A stretch of DNA of 64,000 nucleotides from Isochrysis galbana (lineage: Eukaryota > Haptophyta > Isochrysidales > Isochrysidaceae). Below are positions 44,441 to 53,823 of the stretch, piece by piece (position 1 is the stretch's first letter; each line of letters opens with the position of its first letter). Below the pieces are notes generated by a model. It did no database searches and had not been told where the DNA came from. It worked only from the letters and a program-made list of their open reading frames with translations. The position numbers were made by a program, and so were the translations under genes. The DNA is taken from NCBI GenBank assembly GCA_018136815.1, contig CM030931.1:5400148-5464147 (forward strand), given 5' to 3'.

Positions 44441-44783
44441 GTCGTGAATCTGTTTAGGCTTAGGGTGTGTTTGTGTTTGTGACGGGTATGTGATGGAATT
44501 TGTAGTGTATCTGTCGAACTCTACTCTGTGAGAGTCTCTCATCACGATGGCAGACGCCTTCAAGAATGTATGTTAAAACTACTGAATGGTTCCGGCGCTG
44601 CCGCCATATGCTTTACCTGATCCCATGCCGCATTTATTGTATTCGTAGTATGTGGCATGTTGGGCAAGGGGGAGACAATGGTCCGCCCCAAAGCGTGGTC
44701 ATGATAGCAGGCGTGAGAGTAGCAAAAACAGGTAAACTGGCGCTCTTGCAAGCAGGGTCCTCTTCTCTACGTGAGTCGAATAC

Positions 44784-44832
44784 TCGGGCGCGTGACAGAG
44801 TCATGCGATGCTCTTTGGACACGCGTCGTCAT
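44784..44832 (-). promoter_or_regulatory. Candidate SECIS element (form II) of the MsrB mRNA
   Basis: About 125 nt after the MsrB stop, the transcript strand has ATGA (44832-44829), 12 nt to an unpaired AA, and a 3' GA (44785-44784). Helix II is CGCGTG/CACGCG with a C-G pair above; a further short helix AGAG/CTCT closes a 10-nt loop, as in form II SECIS. Helix I (AGTCG/CGACT) lies below the quartet. The quartet pattern ATGA...CGAG fits the eukaryotic consensus. SECIS elements recruit SBP2/EFSec to recode UGA as selenocysteine. Drawn by eye, without folding energy. Confidence 0.65.
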
Positions 44833-44954
44833 GACGACTATGTGCGAGAAAGAAGACAAGTTAGCATTGCGCTCAGGAGACGGTGCGCCCCGGTAGCACC
44901 GTGTCAAGCGAACGCCTCCCGTTGGGCAAGGTGAGGGACAGGCGGGGTGGGATA

Positions 44955-45425
44955 CTACATGGATGGTTTGAAAGCCCCGAGCGGCGCCTCGACGAGGCCC
45001 TCCATTTTCGGCTCTGCGCTCACGTACGTGACGCAGATCGAGTTAATTCATTGCCGTTCTCCAGTCTTATTGGAGTGCTGGAAGACGTGGCCGAGGTGCG
45101 AGCCACAGTGGTTGCAGCAGACCTCACCGTGCTGGCGGATACCCACGTGCGAGCGCCCCTCGCTGTAGTAGCACATGGAGTACGCGTCCCAGCCCGCATC
45201 GCGGAACTTGGAGGCTGCGGAGTAGAGCGGCTGGCTGCAGCCCTTGCAGCAGAAGTGGCCCTTATTAGGGAGGAAGGCACAGAACTCGCCCGCGCCGTAG
45301 GTCTCGGTGCCACCCTGGCGGAGGATGTGGTACTCGGTTGGCGTAAGCTTCTCACGCCACTCCTCCTCCGTCAGCTGAAACGGGTAGCTGGACATATCGA
45401 CCGCCAGCGAGCCGGTTGCGCCCAT
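44955..45425 (-). CDS. Methionine-R-sulfoxide reductase B, selenoprotein
   Basis: MsrB reduces the R-epimer of methionine sulfoxide in proteins. A single exon from ATG 45425 runs 125 residues to TGA at 45050-45048 and continues in frame for 30 codons to TAG 44957-44955. Motifs: [20 protein letters not shown], two zinc CxxC pairs (CCKGC, CCNHC), AGW, then [19 protein letters not shown][TGA]-INSICVTYV. In Cys-type MsrB this reads GERYCVNSASLRF, so the TGA sits exactly at the catalytic Cys codon and the sequence stays homologous after it: it encodes selenocysteine. Catalytic-site W, HLGH and N are present; the usual resolving Cys (GCGWPSF) is replaced (DAGWDAY). A candidate SECIS lies downstream. 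GTGAGC after VTY could be a donor, so the last about 22 residues are less certain. No targeting peptide: probably cytosolic. Confidence 0.88.
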
Positions 45426-45669
45426 AGTTGCAGTCTGGCCTTCTCCCCCCCCCCCCCCCCCCCCCCTTCCTAGAAAGCTTTACCGGTACTCTATGAATCC
45501 GAGAACCAGAAAGAAGGACGCCGAGACCTAGGAGGTTGCAGGTAGCAGGTTGAACCTTCACAGAAGTTGCACCTGGACCAATGCGCCAAGAAAAGGGGAA
45601 AGTGTGGGTGCGGCTAATGCTATTGTTTCTTTGTTTCATATAAAATGAGGGGGGGTGGGGGTGGAAAAA

Positions 45670-45686
45670 TGAACCTCAGTGCAACC
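45670..45686. repeat. Target-site duplication of the LINE, left copy
   Basis: TGAACCTCAGTGCAACC, repeated exactly at 49217-49233 beyond the T-run tail. Confidence 0.92.
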
Positions 45687-45711
45687 TCAACTAAGTTTAT
45701 ACTTAGACGCG

Positions 45712-47724
45712 ATGGAGCGCGCCGCCGCGACTCCCCTCTCCTTCGGGCCCCCCGCCGAGGGCGCCCCACCAGTGCCCATGGAGCAGCCGCTATCGAAGCG
45801 GCCGCGTCCGCCCACCGAGGCCGAGCAGGTGCGTGCGACTCCGGTCGCGCCACACGGCCCGTGGCCCCGGCCACACCACCTATGGCAGCCATGCTGGTCT
45901 CCCCCATGGGGGGCAGCAGGCTGCTGGCAACACCCCACCAATGCCAGGCCCATGCAGCCACCCTTCCATTGGGCATGCCTTATGGCAGAGGCCCCTCTCG
46001 CCCTGGCAAGGGCCGCGCTGCTCCGGCAGCGCGGCCCGAGGCCGGGTGGCCCCTATGGGCACCACATCCACCTCATCACAACGTACAAACTCTCCAGAGA
46101 AACCCCTTCATACACGGCACGCCGCACACATGAGACACGAGCATGCAACCCCCCTGAGGAGGACCAGAGCAAAGTGACACCACCCACAGCCCTCACCTGC
46201 ACGACACTGAGCACGGACGCCTCACACCACACGGCACAGGATCAAGACTCTGAAGACGACAACAACATGGCAGACTCGGACTCCGCCTTCGAACTCTCAT
46301 TCCACCAAGCCGGAGACATCATAATCCAAGACACGACGGTGTACGCCGCCATCGTCGAACTTCTTCTAGAGCTCGAGGGAGTCGACCCCGAGCCAGACTT
46401 CTGGGCCCGCTCGGCGAGGGGCCCGTGGCACATAGCGGTCAACGAAGACTGCGCGCAACAATTCAAGGCCAAATACGGCGACCACACCATCATTCGAGCC
46501 CTAGGCCAAGACATCCCCGTACGCATCAATGTGGACTCCATTGAAGAGAAACTCAACAAGAAGGGCACCTCCTCGCGCAAGGCCCTCTACGAGGCGCTCC
46601 AAGACGTCGCGGCCCACGTCGTTGTCGAGGCGGACGGCCTCGCGCAAGCATCGAAAATCACTCTAAGCTCGCTCGTCAAAGCGGTCGAAGCACAAGGCCT
46701 CACCTTCTTGAAGGGAAACCGCGAACGCATGAAGCTCGAGGGTGAGTCCGGCACCTTTGTGTCGAAAGTCGCCTACTCTACCCGCTGGCACCTCTATGTC
46801 TCCGCAGCGCAAGGAACCTTCCTATCGGGCAACTTCCCGCGCAAGATCGTACTCAACATCGACAACAAAACGGTGCCGGTCAACTACGCCGTCCGGGCGT
46901 GCAAACCGATCGCGATGCCCCCCAACATCCAATCGCCTCACAAACTCATGATACACGGAAGCTCCAAAGGGTGCAAGGGCTGGCGCCCTGAGGTAGCCCT
47001 GGGCCTCTCCCCGATACACCGCATCTGCGAGTGTGACGCAGAAGCCGCCAAGCGCAGGGAGCGCAACGAGTCGCGCAAGCTCGCTCCTCGCCCCAAATCG
47101 GCCCACGAGGCGCTCGGCAAGCCCCCCCCCAAACCGTGCGCCCGCTTCACGCAAGGCCTCTGCTTGCGCAACAAGCGCGGGGTACGCTGCAACCTTTCGC
47201 ACGAAATTCCCGGAGCATGGATCGACAACAAGTGCACTATTCGCTGCCACCTCCATCCTCACAAGAAGATCGCGGGAGTCTGTCTTAACGGCCCGACGTG
47301 CCTGTTCCTCCATCCAGAGTGCGCGGCGGCCCTACTAGCCAAACTATACGCGTTAGCCCGCGACGCGGCCCAGCCGCCGCACCCCAGACTCACCTTCGAC
47401 GCCACCCTCGGTTACCCAGGTGAGGGACCGGTCAGAGTCGCGACATACAACGTCAATGGCACCAAAGGCGGCAAACTTGCCGCGGTGCTCTCACAAGCGC
47501 GTAAGGCGGGCGTAGACATACTCCTCCTCCAAGAGCTGCACGCATACGAAGATGGCTCACATCACCGTTCGCATAGAACGGCGAACCTCCTTGGCTGGCA
47601 CTGGTTTGCCTCGCCGGGAGAGCTAGCGGACCCTGCAAGCGGAGTCGCGATTGCGATTCGCGAAGCGTGCGCCAGGATAACCCCTAGAGTAGATTCCGCG
47701 GTGGAAATCATAAAAGGACCCTGA
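45712..47724 (+). CDS. LINE ORF: RNA-binding/CCCH region plus truncated endonuclease
   Basis: About 670 codons. N-terminus MERAAATPLSFGPPAEGA, KRPRPPTEAEQVRAT; a conserved globular part shared with the copy at 14508 (VYAAIVELLLELEGVDPEPD, ALYEALQDVAAHVVVEADGL, FLKGNRERMKLEGESGTFV); two Cys/His zinc-finger motifs (CARFTQGLCLRNKRGVRCNL-SH and CLNGPTCLFLH); then the start of an exonuclease-endonuclease-phosphatase fold (VRVATYNVNGTKGGKLAAVL, AGVDILLLQELHAY) with N and E of the metal site, breaking off after GVAIAIREAC. The protein is a nucleic-acid-binding plus nicking protein of a non-LTR element. It terminates in EIIKGP at the deletion junction near 47710. Confidence 0.85.
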   Translation: MERAAATPLSFGPPAEGAPPVPMEQPLSKRPRPPTEAEQVRATPVAPHGPWPRPHHLWQPCWSPPWGAAGCWQHPTNARPMQPPFHWACLMAEAPLALARAALLRQRGPRPGGPYGHHIHLITTYKLSRETPSYTARRTHETRACNPPEEDQSKVTPPTALTCTTLSTDASHHTAQDQDSEDDNNMADSDSAFELSFHQAGDIIIQDTTVYAAIVELLLELEGVDPEPDFWARSARGPWHIAVNEDCAQQFKAKYGDHTIIRALGQDIPVRINVDSIEEKLNKKGTSSRKALYEALQDVAAHVVVEADGLAQASKITLSSLVKAVEAQGLTFLKGNRERMKLEGESGTFVSKVAYSTRWHLYVSAAQGTFLSGNFPRKIVLNIDNKTVPVNYAVRACKPIAMPPNIQSPHKLMIHGSSKGCKGWRPEVALGLSPIHRICECDAEAAKRRERNESRKLAPRPKSAHEALGKPPPKPCARFTQGLCLRNKRGVRCNLSHEIPGAWIDNKCTIRCHLHPHKKIAGVCLNGPTCLFLHPECAAALLAKLYALARDAAQPPHPRLTFDATLGYPGEGPVRVATYNVNGTKGGKLAAVLSQARKAGVDILLLQELHAYEDGSHHRSHRTANLLGWHWFASPGELADPASGVAIAIREACARITPRVDSAVEIIKGP

Positions 47725-47788
47725 AATATTTGATCATAAGGGGAGCAAAATACAAAAAACGGAATTCCTAGACTCGTGGGAACGAGTA

Positions 47789-48883
47789 GTGCAACATGTC
47801 TCGCACCTCCTGGCGAAAGCGAAAGAGACCCCGCCCTCTGACCCGGCCCCCACCGAAGGGAACAGGGGGACGCCAAACACGTCCGCAGCGCCGGCAGACG
47901 CACCTAGAGAAACCAGAGTCTCTGAAAGCGATACTTACATCACTAGAATGAATAACATATGGATATATACAAACACCAACTACCTAGGAGAAACTATGAA
48001 CACCACCGAGGTAGCGAAACCGGGCGAAGAAAGGCACTACTACGCTCCCGCCAAATGGGAGAATGGGCTAAAAGGCCCAAAACACCTCGAATTCCCTCTC
48101 GCGGACGAGTACACGCTTAGCGGAAAGACGCAACTAGACCAAATCACCGTATCGGATATAACACGAGAGCTAAAGGGAGACGGCTCCGGCGGAAAACCTC
48201 AGCCAGCGCGGGAAGCGTGGGCCCGCAAGATTGGCCTGACACACGACGAGTGGAAGCACGTGGCGAAACTCTACACTCACCCCCTGTTAAAACACACAGA
48301 CAAACACCTACATTTTAAACACGTTACACACAGGAGGCTGGGTACGCGCAACCGTTTCACAGCGGCGGTCACCACAAAGTGTAGGCTCTGCGGGAAACAC
48401 AGAGAAAACTCGACGCACCTAGCTAGGTGCCCGTCCACGCTCCCGATATTTCAAACCATAGAAGCTATAGCGGGATACACCCCGGCGAAAGACAGATCGA
48501 CGACTCAAAAACTCAAAGACAGACTATTTGCGTACCCGAACTCCCCGACGCCGGACAGCCTCAAAGCCCTCTACCTAATAGCATGGAGATACATCATTGG
48601 TGACTTCTACAAGGTGGAATTTGAAAATCACACCTTCCACCACGTGCCGGTCATCGAGAGAGTCCTAAGCAGGTTCACGGTCCTCGTCAGAGGTCGTGAA
48701 CCTCCGAACGATTTCTCAACCGCACGCACGCGCAAGGCCACCCAAGGAAGGAAGCCGAAAATCAAACCTCCACACGACCTCAGCGCCCCCGTCTTTTCAA
48801 CTAACAACAAAGGCGCCTTGGTAATGAACACGAATCTATCACTGGTAGCGAAAGCCCTTAACATAGCAGAGCGTCTTGCCTAA
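47789..48883 (+). CDS. LINE ORF2 C-terminal remnant with CCHC-type knuckle
   Basis: A 364-codon frame with no reverse transcriptase motifs. It contains HDEWKHVAKLYTHPLLKHTD, then KCRLCGKHRENSTHLARCPS, a C-x2-C...H-x3-C knuckle of the kind that follows RT in many LINE ORF2 proteins, and a final region (LKALYLIAWRYIIGDFYKVE). The ATG at 47789 is probably not a natural start; the frame is the 3' end of the element's polyprotein after deletion of RT. Confidence 0.75.
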   Translation: MQHVSHLLAKAKETPPSDPAPTEGNRGTPNTSAAPADAPRETRVSESDTYITRMNNIWIYTNTNYLGETMNTTEVAKPGEERHYYAPAKWENGLKGPKHLEFPLADEYTLSGKTQLDQITVSDITRELKGDGSGGKPQPAREAWARKIGLTHDEWKHVAKLYTHPLLKHTDKHLHFKHVTHRRLGTRNRFTAAVTTKCRLCGKHRENSTHLARCPSTLPIFQTIEAIAGYTPAKDRSTTQKLKDRLFAYPNSPTPDSLKALYLIAWRYIIGDFYKVEFENHTFHHVPVIERVLSRFTVLVRGREPPNDFSTARTRKATQGRKPKIKPPHDLSAPVFSTNNKGALVMNTNLSLVAKALNIAERLA

Positions 48884-49233
48884 CCAAGCGACCCCTAGCC
48901 GCTAGTCGCGAGCCGACCAACCGACGACAGACCTTAGTCATAATGACCACAGTTGCCTGACGCCCAGCACAGAAGACAAACACTCATCAGCCGGTAGCCC
49001 GATGGCACAGGAGGAAGGGGAGAACCAGGCCGTCGAGAATCGGTACACACCGTCTGCCGCTAAAAACCCACTACACCCAGCCCCTAGGTAGAGCACGAGG
49101 GGACGAGCCGCAAGGCAGGTGGAGGGGGAGGGAAGGGAAGCGGGCGTGGCTGCGTAGATACTTTGCAGGGTCGCGCGCGCGGCGAGACTATTAAGAAGTT
49201 TTTTTTTTTTTTTTTTTGAACCTCAGTGCAACC

Positions 49234-49555
49234 GGAGGAGTGCCTAAGATGAGGGGTGAGGGGTGGCGAGTTGCCTGCTGTTGTGTCTACGTGGACACGT
49301 GGACACGCAACACCGGCTGTCCATATACGATCTTCCGCTCGATGAATGCTATCATGTCAGGGACTTGGACTTGTAAACACATAAAAATCCCTGTTTCCTG
49401 TTTCCTGTTTCTATTGAGTGAGCTGTGGGCTCGTGGGCTCTTTGTAAATTGTAAACTCCCGAAAGTTTTGTTTACGTCGTGAGAAATGAATGGAGATTGT
49501 TGTACTGGTACTGGACGCACTCCGACCGAACACCGAACACCGATGGTGTCGGTGT
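49234..49555. other. LINE 3' flank, nothing recognised
   Basis: Unique-looking DNA between the LINE target duplication and the inverted-repeat element; no supported gene. Confidence 0.4.
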
Positions 49556-50328
49556 GTACAAGTAGGTGGTAAAAATAATACGCGCGTTCACGCGTTCACT
49601 TTTTTAGGGGGGGTGAGTATGTAGTTGCTGACGGGTGTTCATTGTCGCGCGCCTTGAGTTGAGTGTGTTCGCGGCTAGGGCCTGGTAAGGGTTTCGCGAA
49701 ACTTTTTACGAAACTTTGGGGGGTTTCGGCGGGAAAAAACTTTCGCGAAACATCGGGGGGTAAATGGCGCGAACGCGAAACGTATACGCAAAACATCGCG
49801 AACCATTTAATGTCGGGAAGACCAGTATGAGTATGCATGTAGCAGTACTGGGTCGTCTTGGCGCGGTCGCCTCGGCGACAGCGGTGTCTCCATCAGTACT
49901 TCGTCCAGCGCGGCGAGGGCCGCGGCAGCGGGGGAGGGAGAGGGAGGCGGAGGTGGCGCGCGCTCCATGACCCTATCAGTTTACTAATAGTTGCTAAAAA
50001 AAATACCTTGAGGTTATGGGGGACGCGTGACGCGTGCAATTTTGACACTTTTCACTTTTTGCCGCAAAACTTTTGCAAAACTTTTGCACACAACTTTGGG
50101 GGTTCGGGCACAAAACCTTTACCAGACCCTATTCGCGGCACAGCCGCGGGGTGTTGAGCGCCGCGTGTACGCCGCGCGAGGAAAATTGTTGGTGTTTTTG
50201 ACAGTGTTCACTTTTGGGGTCAAGGGTCAAGGGAGTAGTAGGTGGCTGACTATGTTCAAATGTTCAAACGGTCCAAAAGCTTGAGTTGCGTTCGCGTTCG
50301 ACTATTTTTGTACCACCTACTTGTACTT
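49556..50328. mobile_element. Fold-back element with terminal inverted repeats, containing hairpin start D
   Basis: The left end reads GTACAAGTAGGTGGTAAAAATA; the right end is its inverse (TATTTTTGTACCACCTACTTGTAC). Further inward, GGGCCTGGTAAGGGTTT on the left is mirrored by AGGGTCTGGTAAAGGTTT on the right, so arms of 200 bp or more are diverged inverted repeats. GTAC at both ends could be a target duplication. Inside, on the minus strand, is hairpin CTATTAG-TAAA-CTGATAG and ATGGAGCGCGCG at 49968 (copy D), encoding MERAPPPPPSPSPAAAALAA. Whether this is a DNA transposon or a nest of insertions is unclear. Confidence 0.55.
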
Positions 50329-50817
50329 TCTCCCCACTCCCATGCTCCCATGGGCTCGTTCTGAGTACAATATTACTCATATGTCCCCCCCCCCCTCCCC
50401 CCCCCCCCCCTTTGGTGTCCCCCCCCCCCCCCCCCCAACACCCCCTCCTCCCCTCCCCACCTGTATCTCTCTCGTCTCCTGCATCTCTCTCCCAACCACC
50501 TCCCCCTCCCCCACCGAGTCTCGGCGAGAGCTTACGTACTTGGCATCTCTTTCTCTGTATACACACCTCCCTCTCTCCCCCAACCCTCTCACCGTGTGGT
50601 GGCTCTCCGCTGCGCCCTCCTCCCCTTGTCCTTTATATATCCTAGATCTCTCTCTCCCCTCTCTGCCCCCCCCCCCCACTCTCTTTCTTCCCCTGGGCCA
50701 CACTTCTCCCCCCCCCCGCTTCCTCATCTACACCCCGTTTTTAACTCGTACGCAATCCCCCCCCCCCCCCTCCCCGCCCCCCCGCCCCCCCCGCCCCCTC
50801 CCCCCCCCCCTCTTCCC

Positions 50818-51008
50818 ATGGCGATGCGTCTCCTCGCTCGTCCCGCCCACCGCTCCTCGGCGGTGGTGGCGGGCGCGGCGCGCCGCATGAGCAGCTCGAG
50901 TGTGCAGGTGAGCTATCAGCACGCGGGCGCGCGTCGAATTCGCCTCCCCTCCCTTCTCCTCGTCCGCCCCTCTCCCCTCTCCCTGTGCCCGTAGCAGCAG
51001 TCGCTTCC

Positions 51009-51082
<74 letters not shown>

Positions 51083-53823
51083 CTCCCCTATCTTCCCTCT
51101 CTCTCTTCCCTCCCTCACTCCCTATCTCTCTCTTACCCCCCCCCTCTCGCTCCATCTCTCTACTCCTCTTTCTCGCTCTCTCGCCACTCCCTCTCCCTCC
51201 CTCCCTCTCTCTCTCCTCTCTCCCCCCCCTTCCGTCCCTCTCCCTCCGCCACCCCCCCTCGCTCTTTTCCTTTCTTGATTCTCTCCCTCTCTCCCCTCTC
51301 TCTCCCTCCCTCCATTCATCAATCTCTCGCCCCGCCCCCCATCTTCCCTTGTTCCCCGTCTTCCCTCACTCCCTCTTGACATTTGCCCCCCTTCCCCGCC
51401 CCTCCTCTCTCCTCTCTCTCTTCTGGGCGGGAGGGAGGGAGGGAGCAGGAGAGGAGGGGGCGAAACGGGAGTGGGAGGAGGAAGAGCGTGGGGGAGGAGG
51501 AAGAGAAAAAGAGAGGAGCCCGAAACGAAAGAAGGATCGAGGAAAATGACCTCTTTGAAGCCCTTAAGTCCTTCCCCCCCTGGCCCCCCCCTGGCCCCCA
51601 CTCATCCCTCCCCTGCTGTTGTCGCCTCTCCGCTGAGAAGAGCAGCCAAGAGAGAATGGCAGAGATGGTGACTGGGTGCAAGGAGGAGAGCTGTATGAAT
51701 TCAGCCGAGGGGCGAGCAGGGAGGTGGCAGGCGATGATGACAAGAGATTTGAGATGGGTAGAGAGCGAGGGGAAATGCTGTTGACCCAGAGGCATTGGCA
51801 GGGGCGAGAACGCAGCACAGGGAGCGGGTAGAGCGGGGAGGGAGACGCGCAGCCTTTGCCCTCTTTCACCTCTTTCATTCCTCTCGTCGCCCACCGCCCC
51901 CTCCTATTTCTCTTCGAATTCGCACCTCAAGGGCGTGCCCATGCTCCCCCACCGTGGCGCTGCCCGTGCGCTTCGGTGTCCAGTAGTTCTACTTGGGCGG
52001 GCCCTGTGCAGGCGCCCCTCACCGTCTGCCAGTTCTTCCGGGTGCGAGCCAGTTGCGGAGACCGTTTTCACACCTTCCATCCGTGTGACTTGCAGCTGAC
52101 CGTACGCGACGCCCTCAATTCGGCCATCCGCGAGGAGATGCAGAAGGACGAGAATGTCTTCATTATGGGTGAGGAAGTGGCCCAGTACCAGGGGGCTTAC
52201 AAGGTGTGCACACCTACAATGGGCCTACCTAGCCTGGTCCATTCCCGCCTTTCAACCCTCTCCTATGTGGTCGGGTCCGCAGATCACGAAGGGCCTCCTC
52301 GAGGAGTTTGGCGCGAAGCGGGTGATTGACACGCCGATCACCGAGTCAGGCTTCACGGGTATTGCCACGGGCGCCGCCTACACTGGGCTGCGTCCCATCC
52401 TCGAGTTCATGACGTTCAACTTCTCGATGCAGGTGAGTCGATGCACGAGCCTGGAAACGTTCGCTTGAACTTGCGTTACTGGAGTTGCAGTCAAGCGGCG
52501 CCCGCGAGATGGCGCGTGTCGCCACGATGGGACTGGTGTGAGGGCGCAATGTCCACGGCTCTCGTCCCTGCCGGCCATCACCCGCCTCCTTCCTTGAGAA
52601 ATACTTTGCTCGTGGAGCGGCCACTGTTGGGAGGTCACTACAATCGTGAAAACGGCGCCGTGAAGACGGCTATCACTATCGGGCCTCCAGCAACGGCACA
52701 ACCGCCGCTCCTCTGCAGGCCATTGACCACGTTATCAACTCAGCCGCCAAGATGTATTACATGTCAGGCGCGCAGATCAAGGTGCCGATCGTGTTCCGTG
52801 GACCCAATGGTGCTGCAGCTGGTGTCGCTGCGCAGCATTCCCAGTGCTTTGCAGCATGGTATGGCCACGTGCCTGGCCTCAAGGTGCGGACCTCGCCAGC
52901 CCTCCCTCCTCGGCCCCCACCCCTCGTCTCCTCGCGCCATGCCTGACCCGCCCACCGCTGCAATGTGGCGTGACCGCCCTCGCTGCAGGTGCTCGCCCCT
53001 TACTCAGCGGAGGACGCTCGCGGCCTCTTAAAGGCAGCGATCCGCGACGACAACCCTGTTGTCTTCCTCGAGAACGAGATCCTGTACGGCATGAGCTTCG
53101 ATGTGAGTCACACCATGCGATCCCCCCCCCATCCGAGGAAGAGATGCCGTCACCTACCCCACGCCCCACCTTGCCGCCCTATCCATTCGTCCCAACCCAG
53201 GTTTCGCCCGAGGTGCTCGACAAGGACTTTACACTGCCCATCGGCAAGGCCAAAGTCGAGAAGGCCGGCACGGACGTCACTCTCGTTTCGTACTCTCGTG
53301 GCGTGCACACTTGCCTTGAGGCCGCCAAGGAACTCGAGGCGGCGGGAGTCTCCGCTGAGGTGATCAATCTGCGTACCATCCGTCCGATGGATCGGTAAGT
53401 GGTGTGCAGCCCAATCTCATCCGCCCGTTTCGTCATGATCCTGATTGACATCCCCCGGCCTGGCTCGCAGCCTCTCCATCATCGAGTCGGTCAAGAAGAC
53501 CAACCGCCTCGTGACCGTTGAGGAGGGATGGCCATCTTCGGGTATCGGCGCCGAGATCGGCGCGGCAATCTATGAGAGCGACGCGTTCAACTATCTCGAT
53601 GCGCCGGTGATCATTGACCCACAGCAATAGCTCGTCGTGCGCGCTACATCGCCACAGAGGATATCTTGGCTAAGCACGCGCCCTGTTGCTTTTTGCACCG
53701 CAGGTTGAGAGAGTCACGGGCGCAGACATTCCGATGCCTTACGCCGCCAACCTTGAGATTGACGCCATTCCACAGGTGAAGAACGTGGTGAACGCGGTGC
53801 AAAAGGTCTGCTACCGTCAGTGA
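50818..53823 (+). CDS. PDHB: Pyruvate dehydrogenase E1 component subunit beta, mitochondrial
   Basis: Eight exons join in phase: 50818-50907, 52096-52203, 52283-52432, 52719-52883, 52989-53102, 53201-53394, 53471-53606, 53704-53823, giving 358 residues, the usual PDHB length. Exon 1 is the mitochondrial presequence ([27 protein letters not shown]). Then [117 protein letters not shown] and [16 protein letters not shown]1-beta pairs with E1-alpha to bind thiamine diphosphate and decarboxylate pyruvate in the mitochondrial matrix. Intron 1 (1188 bp) carries a long (CT)n tract. The mitochondrial form rather than the plastid form is supported by the presequence. Confidence 0.97.
51017..51070. repeat. 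(CT)n microsatellite in PDHB intron 1
   Basis: About 25 CT units followed by (CG)n, then more CT/CCCT-rich sequence to 51420, where the strand bias reverses to GA. Confidence 0.95.

Larger units (their letters stand above)
45687..49216 (+). mobile_element. LINE-type retrotransposon with internal deletion (copy G)
   Basis: A 3530-bp element between exact 17-bp target duplications. It opens four bases in with hairpin CTAAGT-TTAT-ACTTAG and ATGGAGCGCGCC at 45712; it ends TATTAAGAAG plus a run of about 20 T. Two frames remain (45712-47724, 47789-48883). The first ends in an apurinic endonuclease-like domain cut short; the second holds only the C-terminal zinc-knuckle region. The reverse transcriptase that should lie between them is missing, so the copy cannot move by itself, yet its clean duplications and open frames show recent insertion, probably in trans. 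Confidence 0.9.
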
